DNA of 21,154 nucleotides from Collodictyon triciliatum (Eukaryota > CRuMs): assembly GCA_043381765.1 (NCBI GenBank), contig JBHJMP010001198.1, positions 1 through 21,154 on the forward strand, in the 5' to 3' direction. The notes below the pieces were generated by a model, which worked only from the letters and a program-made list of their open reading frames with translations, had not been told where the DNA came from and did not search any database. The translations under genes were made by a program, and so were the position numbers. Shown here one piece after another: positions 9,461-16,309 of this stretch. Position 1 is the first letter of the stretch. The number at the start of each line of letters is the position of its first letter.

Positions 9461-10263
9461 TTGATTAGTTATTTGTTATGTATAAGTTTTTTTTATTTGG
9501 CTTACCGGTTCGTAGAGCTGCAGGGTGCGAATATGTTCGTAGTCCTCACTGGTTTTATTCCAGCATGGAAGATTTTTAATACCATATGGTGCTCTCTTTA
9601 TGGTCTTACTGCCTGCGTTGCTTATCCCAAGTCTATGCAGATTTGTGAGCGTTATGACTTGCGGTAGAAGCTCTTCCATCTGCACAGATAATGTTGTGAG
9701 ACACTCTATGTTTTTAACATGAAACAAATAAGAAAATAATCAAATTAGTAAATAATCAAATGACTACATTGACACATAAACTCATAAACTCATAAAAAAT
9801 ATTAATATAATACTGGGTTGCTTTGAACAGAAAGTTCTGAGAGTCTAGTTAAATAAGATATTTCTGGAGGTAGCAACGATAGCTTGTTGTCATAAACATT
9901 TAGATTTATGAGACCAGTTAAAAACGATATTAGTGGCGGCAATTCTGACAATTGGTTGCTACTAATTCCAAACCATGTGAGTTCAGTCAAATAAAATATT
10001 TCTGGTGGGAGTGACGAAAGTTGGTTTCCAGTTACATCAAGATATCTGAGACCGGTCAAACACGATATTTCTGGTGGCAGCGACGAAAGCTTGTTGTAAT
10101 AGAGCTTCAATTCTCTCAGACTGTTCAGCAGAAAAATGCCAAGAGGCACAGTTGTCACCCCTTTGAATCCGAGGTGCAGTTCCGTGGAGATTTTTAGAGT
10201 GTGGATGAACCAATGCCCGGTGATTTTTGCGAGCTCCTTCAAAAGCGCAGCTTCATCAGCCAT
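1472..10263 (-). CDS. LRR-Roc-COR (Roco) protein fused to a NACHT-less NPHP3/TEP1-like STAND region, 25 exons
   Basis: Hand-spliced exons (high to low): 10263-9814, 9679-9506, 9399-9250, 8962-8780, 8672-8523, 8239-8171, 7877-7695, 7599-7450, 7360-7292, 7035-6967, 6835-5306, 5194-4855, 4757-4649, 4579-4489, 4362-4298, 4220-4077, 3952-3595, 3345-3213, 3137-2979, 2891-2771, 2707-2651, 2551-2179, 2032-1906, 1782-1704, 1592-1472. They sum to 5454 nt, 1817 codons plus TGA, all GT-AG and phase-matched. Residues 1-549 are LRRs; Roc follows (P-loop GEGEAGKTT 611-619, DFGGQ 671-675, THLD 728-731), then COR to about 1172, a DUF4062-like domain (SSTF 1189, DLRWGV 1225, YGWIP 1262) to about 1428, a post-NACHT helical/winged-helix part to about 1600, and a helical tail with a C-terminal coiled coil. 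There is no kinase domain. Roco proteins use Roc-COR as a dimerising GTPase switch; the ligand is unknown. Weak junctions: 4855/4757 (otherwise a separate gene starts at ATG 4779) and 4077/3952. The start ATG sits in an excellent context (GCCACCATGG). Confidence 0.75.
2651..3345 (-). CDS. Post-NACHT helical and winged-helix part (ATPase core missing)
   Basis: Exons 3345-3213, 3137-2979, 2891-2771 and 2707-2651, all phase-consistent. They read YFKILSEEQIRML, then SSLLRLVLSELINFGVFEKL, ELLSYIIGKYEEHYG and AFFSMLEHFGFIHSS, continuing into RYKLAKDD and FLVERYLKSE in the next exon. In NPHP3/TEP1-type proteins this series (K-Ls-eQ helix, PLyL-LLeELR-FG, LeeDYG, winged helix ending in RYL) follows the NACHT sensor region directly. 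Here it follows the DUF4062-like exon with only a 249-bp intron between them, and neither Walker A nor Walker B is found there. The match is to the family pattern, made by eye. Confidence 0.72.
3365..3430. repeat. 19-bp direct repeat pair in the intron where the ATPase should lie
   Basis: An identical 19-bp sequence (aacaaggaaacttgatttt) occurs at 3365-3383 and 3412-3430, 47 bp apart, inside the intron between the DUF4062-like and post-NACHT exons. Such a pair is a plausible rearrangement footprint. Confidence 0.85.
3595..4757 (-). CDS. DUF4062-like N-terminal domain of NPHP3/TEP1-type STAND proteins
   Basis: Five exons: 4757-4649, 4579-4489, 4362-4298, 4220-4077 (or 4112) and 3952-3595. Signatures in order: DIHIFLSSTFKDMKMVRES; IRFIDLRWGVSREESENGE; KYFICFLGSR joined by splicing to YGWIPKRNDP; ASATELE; CFLLRED; and IRNRYPVFVFEKKDIEKLV. 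This is the sequence order of the domain in front of the NACHT ATPase in NPHP3, TEP1 and NWD1. The SSTF-to-DLRWGV and FLGSR-to-YGWIP spacings come out right only after splicing. The 4112 donor is a strong GTAAAC but leaves the wrong phase for 3952; GTTGGC at 4076 restores the frame, so this junction is uncertain. If the gene is separate from the Roco gene, its start is ATG 4779 (MPGTKPIEREK). Confidence 0.8.
4855..5194 (-). CDS. COR C-terminal exon with CPKC motif
   Basis: Starts at AAAG|TAT, phase 0 after TFQ, giving LKLPSTQKIILIVKTLNGIS and VDELIKPKVNIAIQ, then IICPKC (residues 1107-1112), a possible half zinc site, and NLEFLAFPIKWNPF. The frame stays open to the TAA at 4604, but from about 4757 downward the DUF4062-like signature lies in another frame, so the exon must end or a new gene must begin. 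A GTAGGG donor at 4854 is phase-compatible with an acceptor at 4758 (97-bp intron). The alternative is that the Roco protein runs to 4604 and overlaps a downstream gene starting at ATG 4779. Confidence 0.72.
5306..6835 (-). CDS. Roc GTPase and COR exon
   Basis: A 1530-nt exon (510 codons, phase 0 at both ends; acceptor ATGCAG, donor CAG|GTATAT). After the end of the last LRR it carries all Roc landmarks: G1 GEGEAGKTT, G3 DFGGQ followed by FHATHSFFL, G4 VGTHLD (the THLD form also used by LRRK2) and a G5-like TSSNTGDGI. COR follows: WRQVFP at about 814 and VFLDPDILISCFREVF at about 866-881, with the wing segments after it. All nucleotide-binding residues look intact, so GTP binding is expected. 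Reading through the donor gives a short false tail ending at 5216. Confidence 0.93.
6967..7360 (-). CDS. Two 23-residue LRR exons joining the array to Roc
   Basis: Exons 7360-7292 (FTECPEHLSYMNAVEFLDMS) and 7035-6967 (LTAVPDSISGLTNLEQLNFS) are each exactly 69 nt, phase 0 at both ends, one LRR per exon, both ending in NK before non-consensus donors GTTTCT and GTCATT. The last LRR continues directly into ITEIPTIL at the start of the Roc exon. Confidence 0.8.
7450..7877 (-). CDS. LRR cassette 3 (exon C3 7877-7695 and exon A3 7599-7450)
   Basis: C3 encodes IEELPPQFTALRNLKQL, then IQRAPNGITTLPVWNNT and IRSLQLFEIP. At 61 codons it equals C2 if the poor donor CCC|GTGGTT is used; an in-frame TAA follows four codons later. 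A3 reads MDEMIVGGWIPSEIQ and ends LPSNITRLTKLTYLNISNNQ before GTAACT. It aligns residue for residue with A1 and A2 over 50 codons, its ATG replacing the first Glu, so it is an internal exon and not the gene start. This is the most diverged cassette and its intron has no long A tract. Confidence 0.75.
8171..8239 (-). CDS. Single 23-residue LRR exon (half cassette)
   Basis: 69 nt, phase 0 at both ends, flanked by CAAATAG and GTGAGT. It encodes VSTLPANISLLVNLSFINIS, matching the 3' half of the A-type exons (A1 has LPVNISLLVNLSS). The upstream intron still holds a decayed A-like sequence in frame (GLDF, compare SLNF) that is closed by the TAG now serving as acceptor, so this exon is probably what remains of a third A exon. 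Confidence 0.72.
8523..8962 (-). CDS. LRR cassette 2 (exon C2 8962-8780 and exon A2 8672-8523)
   Basis: A second copy of the cassette. C2 (61 codons) reads IEELPPQITALTNLK, then IKRAPRGITTLPVWSNT and HALQLYEP before GTAAGC. A2 (50 codons) reads EDEIMKPGWTPNDAYVQL, ending in LPANISNLTNLTN before a weak GTTACA donor. The start of exon A2, its acceptor and the homopolymer intron are almost the same DNA as in cassette 1, about 730 bp away, so this is a fairly recent tandem duplication. All four exon ends are phase 0. Confidence 0.82.
8676..8729. repeat. Homopolymer T54 (A54 on the coding strand) at a 3' splice site
   Basis: 54 consecutive T on the plus strand. On the gene strand this is A54 directly before the acceptor CAG of exon A2, where a pyrimidine tract would normally lie. 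Confidence 0.95.
9250..9679 (-). CDS. LRR cassette 1 (exon C1 9679-9506 and exon A1 9399-9250)
   Basis: Exon C1 (58 codons) begins after a strong CTGTGCAG acceptor and encodes an LRR, then a spacer with IKRAPYGIKNLPCWNKT and the end motif IRTLQLYEP before GTAAGC. Exon A1 (50 codons) starts EVEIMKPGWTPNDAYIKL and ends in an LRR (LPVNISLLVNLSS) before GTACGT. Both exons are phase 0 at both ends, so the pair can be duplicated or lost without changing frame. The intron between them holds the 57-bp homopolymer described separately. Confidence 0.82.
9403..9459. repeat. Homopolymer T57 (A57 on the coding strand) at a 3' splice site
   Basis: 57 consecutive T on the plus strand, in the same position relative to exon A1 and with nearly the same flanks as the T54 tract (cctcctg on one side, gttgattag on the other). 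It was therefore copied with the cassette. Exact length is unreliable in any sequencing read. Confidence 0.95.
9814..10263 (-). CDS. Exon 1: start codon and five LRRs
   Basis: 150 codons from ATG 10263, phase-0 exit at a CCA|GTATTA donor. After about 30 helical residues (ELAKITGHWFIHTLKIS) come plant/bacterial-like LRRs of 23 residues: NSLRELKLYYNKLSSLPPEI, LTGLRYLDVTGNQLSSLPPE, LTELTWFGISSNQLSELPPL, LTGLINLNVYDNKLSLLPPE, then a terminal LTRLSELSVQSNP. The LPxEIxxLTxLxxLxxxxNxL pattern is typical of the LRR part of Roco proteins and serves as a binding or autoinhibitory scaffold. Without splicing the frame would stop three codons past the donor. Confidence 0.88.
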
Positions 10264-10768
10264 GGTGGCGGAAAAGGAGTATTTTTTTTTTACGGGCTAC
10301 AGGGATTGTGGGCGAGTGTACGGAGTTTCTAGTTAGTGTGCTGCATTGTTTTATTCTTTTTTGTGAGAACTGGTGACTGATCGCATGGATCAATGGTGCT
10401 CTATAGAGCTATAAAGGTGTTTACACATGCAGTAGGAAGCATATGGCGAAAGATTCCTGTCGAAGTTGCCCGGTAAAAATAACTCAAGAGAGTTGGGCTT
10501 CTGACAAGAGGATTGTCAAATGTCGCGCGAACGGTATCGAATTCCTCCACAAGTGGATGTGGGTGTGTATCTTATTTTGTATTTTCGACATCATGGGTGG
10601 TAAGTCGTTCTTCTGTGTTGCCTGACACGGGCTAATCTGCAGTTATTCCCCGCGCACCACTATTGCAGCAGGTGCCTAGGCTCTCATATATGTACATGGT
10701 GCGCATTCCTGCTACAATATCGACGAATATATTAACATTTAGCAATATATTACTAAAAATAGGTTAAG
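10264..10768. promoter_or_regulatory. Upstream region of the Roco gene; no other gene supported
   Basis: This stretch holds the 5' flank of the minus-strand gene, whose ATG at 10263 is preceded on the coding strand by CCGCCACC and followed by G, a full-strength start context. No TATA-like element can be assigned with confidence. A 60-codon plus-strand frame at 10443-10625 lacks any recognisable feature. The retrotransposon fragment begins at about 10765. Confidence 0.45.
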
Positions 10769-11994
10769 GTGGTTGGTAATATCAAGTCCATAATCGCCTC
10801 TTGGAAAAGATTCCATCTGCCAGACATCGGAAAAGGAAGGCTATGGAACCAACTCATGCTATCGACCCTCATCCACAACATGAAGGGCTCTTACCTGCCA
10901 CAAAAGTATCTCGACACACTGAAGAGTGTATGCCGCACCTTCATCACAAGAAAGAGACAGCAATACAAAATCAAAACACTGATTAAGCCACCCACAGAAG
11001 GAGGCATTGGACTCATCACACCTAAAACCGCATGGATATCACTGACCATGAAGTGGTGGACGTAGATGTTCATGCAGCCGAAAGGGTTTTGGCAAATTAG
11101 GATGTGGAAACTCATCGCCAAACTGTGTGCAGACTTCAAAACACAGTTGCAGCAAAGAACAATCCCACGACCACCTCCAAACACACCAGAGCCTTTGCTC
11201 TCGTGTTGGCAGATTCTGTATACTCATTGCGAAATGACAATACACCTGAACGAGCCATTGGCAGCAGGACAAATATGCTGGGACAACCAGAAAGGCTTCT
11301 GCATCATCAAACAGATTCACGACATCCCCTTACACACCATCATAGAAATCTCATTCAAAGAAGACGGCGCATACATCACAACGCCAGGTTCCACCGCATT
11401 CTGCACACAAGATGCAAAGCCAACCACAGCCGTCCTGAATAACAAAGGAAAATGGCGCTCACGCAGACCAATTTATACGACATCCCGTCGCCATTCTTTT
11501 TCCGCCTCAAGAACGAACGCTCGTCTAACGGTGCGCAGTCTATTCAGTTCTCGATGGCTATGGCCTACTTCAAATTCTTTCGATACAAAATATAGCCGCC
11601 GACACCCTACAAAAAGTCAAAACATCAACGGTTAGGAGAAACACTGGGCATCACCCACACCCCGCTCACCGCGAGCTGGAGACAAGCGCGAACCCCGCAA
11701 GTCCTTCCAAATCACTGCTCTCTAATGCTTAATATCACCAATAGGGAGCTATGGATAGGCACACGCACAACAAAAGCTGTCAAAGTCTCCCAACAATGCA
11801 CACTTTGCAGCAACGGTGATGAATCCATTGAGCACACATTTGTGCAATGTCCCTTCGCTCAAAACCTGCGCGAAACAGCCGGTGAGATTCTTCGACTGAC
11901 ACTCAAGACGGCTGCGGCTGTTGGCCCAATCCAGGCGATATTTTTGCCTCTGCAACAGCTGCATCCAGATGCAAAAACATTCTGGGCAGTGACA
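10769..11994 (+). mobile_element. Decayed 3' part of a LINE-type (non-LTR) retrotransposon ORF2
   Basis: A GC-richer block. Frame 2 from about 10769 gives IKSIIASWKRFHLPDIGKGR, LPQKYLDTLKSVCRTFI and then PPTEGGIGLITPKTAWISL, the GGxGL segment after the reverse-transcriptase thumb. It is interrupted by TAG at 11063-11065 but continues to about 11440. Coding then shifts to frame 1 (MALTQTNLYDIPSPFFFRL from 11453, another TAG at about 11593) and ends in a zf-RVT zinc knuckle, QCTLCSNGDESIEHTFVQC (Cys 11797 and 11806, His 11833, Cys 11848). The palm with the catalytic DD motif is absent upstream, as in a 5'-truncated insertion. The 3' end is lost in the gap. Non-functional. Confidence 0.85.
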
Positions 11995-12384
11995 NNNNNN
12001 NNNNNNNNNNNNNNNNNNNNNNNNNNNNNNNNNNNNNNNNNNNNNNNNNNNNNNNNNNNNNNNNNNNNNNNNNNNNNNNNNNNNNNNNNNNNNNNNNNNN
12101 NNNNNNNNNNNNNNNNNNNNNNNNNNNNNNNNNNNNNNNNNNNNNNNNNNNNNNNNNNNNNNNNNNNNNNNNNNNNNNNNNNNNNNNNNNNNNNNNNNNN
12201 NNNNNNNNNNNNNNNNNNNNNNNNNNNNNNNNNNNNNNNNNNNNNNNNNNNNNNNNNNNNNNNNNNNNNNNNNNNNNNNNNNNNNNNNNNNNNNNNNNNN
12301 NNNNNNNNNNNNNNNNNNNNNNNNNNNNNNNNNNNNNNNNNNNNNNNNNNNNNNNNNNNNNNNNNNNNNNNNNNNNNNNNNNNN
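11995..12384. other. Assembly gap of 390 N
   Basis: A run of N. It cuts the LINE fragment on its left and a SINE-like element on its right, so the break probably lies in repeats. Open frames across it mean nothing. Confidence 0.99.
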
Positions 12385-12490
12385 TCAATTAGTCATATCG
12401 ATTCGCCTTTGGGAGGAACTTGGTCTCGATTCGAACCCATATCAAGGCACCTGGTAGTTGAAGCTCTTCAGAGTTGCAACTATTCCCAAC
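12385..12490 (+). mobile_element. tRNA-derived SINE-like element, copy 1 (5' end in gap)
   Basis: Contains a near-consensus RNA polymerase III B box, GATTCGAACCC (12428-12438). The stretch from about 12400 (attcgcctttgggaggaa, then ttggtctcg) aligns at roughly 70% by eye with the minus strand of 16215-16275, including the block before the B box. The A box would lie at or inside the gap edge. The 3' limit is not resolved. Confidence 0.6.
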
Positions 12491-14300
12491 CCTCTCGAGT
12501 GCATAGTGATGAGCCACGAAACGAGCTTCTGTACCCTGCTGGCCAGCACCCCTTAACTGACGTGCATCATAATCTTAATTTAGGCGGAAAAACTACGTTG
12601 GATTGTATAATAAAAATAAAAAGGAAACACCTTTCCTTGAATTATAAAGAAAGAGAGAAAATAATTAGTCACATCAGCCTTAGAGGTAGCAAAAAATGTA
12701 TAAACTCCTACCAAAAAAAAAAGGATTTCCGACGGTAATCTGCTAATATATTGTTCCTTTTTTTAACACAATATTAAAGAATAAATGCATATTTAAAAAA
12801 TAATAAAACATGAAAAGTAAAAAGTAAACTAGAAGCCATTGTGTTGCGTCAAGGTTTTGCAAGCCACCAAAACGAGTCAGATGAGATACTCGATAAGCAG
12901 CCCGCGTTGCTTTAGCCTGCACGAAGTATCAGCCATTTCTTTTAAAAATTCCCTAACACACATATAAAAGAATGGTAAATTTGTCTATAACTATATTCAA
13001 TAAACATGCATTTGGAAAAAAGTGGAAAAAGAGGGAGCAAGTTAACAAGCTATTAAGCTAGACTTTTAGCTCCGATATCGAATTGCGTCTGCAGTGCTCC
13101 CAAAGGCAACAGTCTGAAGTGAAAGGTACCAAAGTGCTGTGATTGGTTGCTTTGTGAATCGCGAACTACATTCCTTTCAACAAAATATCTGGATGATACT
13201 GTCAACCACTGGTACATTTGATACACACGAACGTGCTTTTTTCTTCGACTAATGTGGAGCGATTATTATGGGCTTTCGTTTCTTATAATGTGAATTTACA
13301 TGTGTGAGGGTTCATGAAATCACCCATTGGCACGCATTCTATTATATGCAGTTGTAATATTTTCCCATCGTCGAAAGGGCGGTTACAAAAAAAAGAAACC
13401 ACCAAAACTTGACTTATTTTCGGGGCAAATTATGTATAATTCATAAGAATTGTACATGTTAAGACATAATCACTGAATCTTTCTTTAATTCGCGGCAAAA
13501 GCAGTCAAAATATTGCTGCACCTCGCAAAAAAGACACTTTTTCAAATACAATTCAAATGAAAGTAACGGAACGGGCAGTTTTGTTAGACGTCATGTCCAG
13601 TCTTGGTCATTACCTTCAAGCCAATAGCAAGCCCGCTTCTTCATTCAGCAAAGACACTAACCCAGTTGTCGCTTTTGCCCTGTCTATCACCATCTAATAA
13701 TTTTTGCTTTGGATCACTTGTGCAACAAAAAAATTATTATAAAATAAACTTTACTTTCGTCTTTGTCGTATGACACATAAAATATTATCAATTCCACAAC
13801 AACAAAAAGTCACACACATCAATAATAGCTGTCACTTCACATTCCCAATTCCATCAACAAAATCGCAGTGTCCCTGAAGACCAGTATCAAACACAGGCGC
13901 AGTACAGCGAGCGAATCTTTTTCGTGAGGAGCCTCATTTCTTTTTTTTTTTTTTTTACCACAACACAAAGCAATAAAAATAAAAGCACTGATCAACATAA
14001 GGCCAAGCAAAATGAAAAACCTTGCACAAAAAGTCTTATTTTATGAATTAAAAAAGCTATAGCCCTATAAGCAAGTCTTTTACCTTTGTCAGAAAGCCAA
14101 AAGAGATGACCGAGAGTGGGGTAGTTTATCAAAAGTTGGCATATAACTCTAAGAATGGAAGACTCGAGTAGGAGCAGAGATGAGTATGTTCAGCAATTTT
14201 TTTTAATTTTGTTCAACTCTGTCTTGCATTATCCCAGGGTCACGATGTTACTTGCGAACCAAAGCTAAAAACTTTCCAAAAAACTCATTCACACATGCAA
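12491..14300. other. No gene seen
   Basis: AT-rich sequence with stops in all frames. Only simple features are visible, such as a T16 run at 13941-13956 and short A runs. No RNA gene or repeat family was recognised. Confidence 0.55.
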
Positions 14301-15384
14301 ACACCTACTAATTAGACTATTATAATGGAATGTGCTAATGTTTTAGGGCCCTTATTATTACAAGTATTCGCTAGCCAAGATGAGCCGGGATTGTCTGGGC
14401 CGCAGAGCCTTACTATTACAGTGTATGATTTGCCACGCAACCATAATACCTGGGCTTTCACCTTTCCATGTCTTTTTGTTTATTCCCTCCATCATCATCG
14501 CTTGAGCTGAAGTATTTTTACATTAACAATGCAAAGTGGATTTTAGTCCCATATCATTTTGTGACGCTCCCAGTGGGAGTGGTGGCGATCGGATCTATGG
14601 TCGCTGTGCTGCTCACATCACGCTCTTTTCGATGGATTTTGCACAGAGGCAGACTTAAATTACATATATTAGATACTACGTATTTGCTTTCAGATTAGTA
14701 GTTTGACCAGCTTTTCTTTTCTGTTTTGATATCAGCATTTTTCATAGAACTAATATATTGTTGGAGAAAAGATTGTTTATGCCTCGTTTCACTATTATAA
14801 ATGCACTTGTTGTTTTCTATATTTGTTTCTTGATTATTTTCTATAAAGTGGTATCACTGCCGAAATAATATGCCAGGAGGATGATTATCAGATTTAGACA
14901 CCAGGCTCCTCATCGTTCGCTGTGCCTGGGAGATTGCTAATGAATAAGTAATAATAATCCACTTGTTGAAAGTTTTCTCTCAAATTGTTTAATAATATCA
15001 GCCACGGGTACATCAATATATATATATCGGTATTTCCTCTGTTTTTATCACTTATTTAAATACTAAATCATAGCTAAGTGACTCATATTGCCAATAAGAT
15101 AAACGAATTGCTTGGGAGATGGCCAAAAATAAGGGAAAATTTGAGCTTCGATGACTGCACCCTATATTCTTATATCTGTTAATTCGGAATAGGGTTGGTA
15201 ATAATTAAAACTTTTTAACATGAAAATTGCTCCACTTAAAAGAAGCAGATTTTTTAAATTAGTCTGTTTGGCCTATGGTACACTATTGTAAAACAAAAAG
15301 AAGCTAACTGATCTGATCCAAAAATTACAAAGTTCACTTTATTACTAAAGAAAGATATTTTTTTTTATTCTTCCTTTCAATTTT
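14301..15384. other. No gene seen
   Basis: Two short plus-strand frames (14325-14510 and 14468-14698) have no recognisable feature, overlap each other and lie in a mildly GC-richer patch. The rest is AT-rich. Nothing here is supportable as a gene. Confidence 0.5.
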
Positions 15385-15692
15385 GTGCAGGACCGTGGGG
15401 ATGTTGGCTTTGGTTCGCTAGCCATCGTTTGTATGGGCGCTACTTGTTGGCCGGGTGGCGGAGAAGTAGTCGATACTCAGGATTGTGTCCTGCGGTTTGG
15501 CCTGTGGCCTGGGTGTTTCAAAGGGGTGTCTGGGGGGCATGGGGATTTTCCAAGAAGGGCAGACATGGAATAGAGGGGGGACAATTCCGTCGAGATGTGT
15601 TTTTGAGGGGTCGAAGCTCGGCGTAGATATGGTATCTCATTCCTCCCTCAAGGAAGCACTCTTTTGTTGACGTCATTTTCTTCGAATGTTGT

Positions 15693-15726
15693 GGGGTGTG
15701 CTCCGTTGTCCGGCGAAGCACACCCC
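15693..15726. repeat. Perfect 10-bp hairpin, 14-nt loop
   Basis: GGGGTGTGCT at 15693-15702 is followed after 14 nt by its exact reverse complement AGCACACCCC at 15717-15726. There is no T run after it, so it is not an obvious terminator. Confidence 0.85.
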
Positions 15727-15796
15727 GTCTGCCTTGGATTGGGTATAACTAAGGACACAGGAGGAGGGCTCAGGGAATGCGTGGTACAGGGCCGGA

Positions 15797-15880
15797 ATCA
15801 CACACACCGCGCACTCTGTGGGGTTCGAACCACGTTCGCGCAGGTCAGACGCTGTCCCATGCCAGCTGGACTACAACGTC
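15797..15880 (-). mobile_element. tRNA-like segment (Val-GAC-like), probably a SINE head
   Basis: On the minus strand a D-arm-like stem-loop GTCC...GGAC (15854-15871, with A-box-like TAGTCCAGCTGG) is followed by a stem with 7-nt loop CTGACCT (15842-15848, anticodon-position GAC) and a B box GGTTCGAACCC (15821-15831). The T stem pairs only with a shifted loop, and the 5' acceptor strand (GACGTTG, 15880-15874) has no complement after the T arm. It is therefore tRNA-derived but not a working tRNA. Confidence 0.55.
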
Positions 15881-16199
15881 TGCCCCCGACTAAAGAAAGA
15901 GAATATAAACGTGCGGTCGAAAAGCAGGCAATCTATCAACTGTTACTGATATTTACTATCACATTCTTTTTATTGATTCGCTTTGCCTAACTGTCAAGTT
16001 TGGGTTTTATTGACTAATGCACACCCAATATTCAACAGATTTAGTTAAAAGCTGATTAATCTATAGCTTCTACAACAAAAACACTGATCAAATCGGCAAA
16101 ACATTGATCTTGATTTGTTGGCCATAGCCTGAAGAAATATACTTGAACCTATTTTCCATTAGTAACAACAATATATATCTCCATCTTGGAAACATGAAT

Positions 16200-16300
16200 G
16201 AATCGATGGCCATCAATTCAAGTGGCCCTGACGTGAATTCGATCCGAGGCCAAAATTTCCCCTCGAGGCGAATGACCACACGGCCATATCGACCTCCTTA
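16200..16300 (-). mobile_element. tRNA-derived SINE-like element, copy 2
   Basis: The minus strand has an A box TGGCCGTGTGG (16276-16286) and, about 40 nt further, a B-box-like GGATCGAATTC (16235-16245), the order and spacing of a polymerase III internal promoter. The A box resembles the TGGCCGAGTGG of Leu/Ser tRNAs. The part between the boxes matches copy 1. No tRNA fold closes. Confidence 0.6.
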
Positions 16301-16309
16301 AGTGTTGGC

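Larger units (their letters stand above)
15385..15900. other. GC-rich island, probable inserted repeat
   Basis: An abrupt change from AT-rich to GC-rich DNA at about 15390 and back at about 15900. It contains G-rich stretches (tggggggcatgggg at 15531-15544), a perfect 10-bp inverted repeat and, at its right end on the minus strand, a tRNA-like segment. Several overlapping plus-strand frames remain open because stops are rare here; none resembles a protein. A composite SINE or other non-autonomous element is likely; the family is unknown. Confidence 0.5.

Noticed and set aside
8524-9667. Plus-strand frames with poly-Phe (8524-8736, 9299-9667)
   Set aside because: The poly-Phe comes from the T tracts; the coding signal is LRR exons on the minus strand.
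10443-10625. 60-codon plus-strand frame between the Roco gene and the LINE
   Set aside because: No homology pattern, no clear context and a length expected by chance.
11725-12738. 337-codon frame across the gap
   Set aside because: The middle is N; only the part before the gap is coding-like (zf-RVT). The part after it is SINE-like.
14325-14698. Two overlapping short plus-strand frames
   Set aside because: No domain, signal or splice support; overlapping frames in a slightly GC-richer patch.
15797-15880. Functional tRNA-Val(GAC)
   Set aside because: The acceptor strand has no partner and the T stem is imperfect.
16088-16279. 63-codon minus-strand frame
   Set aside because: It overlaps the tRNA-derived element and has no protein feature.
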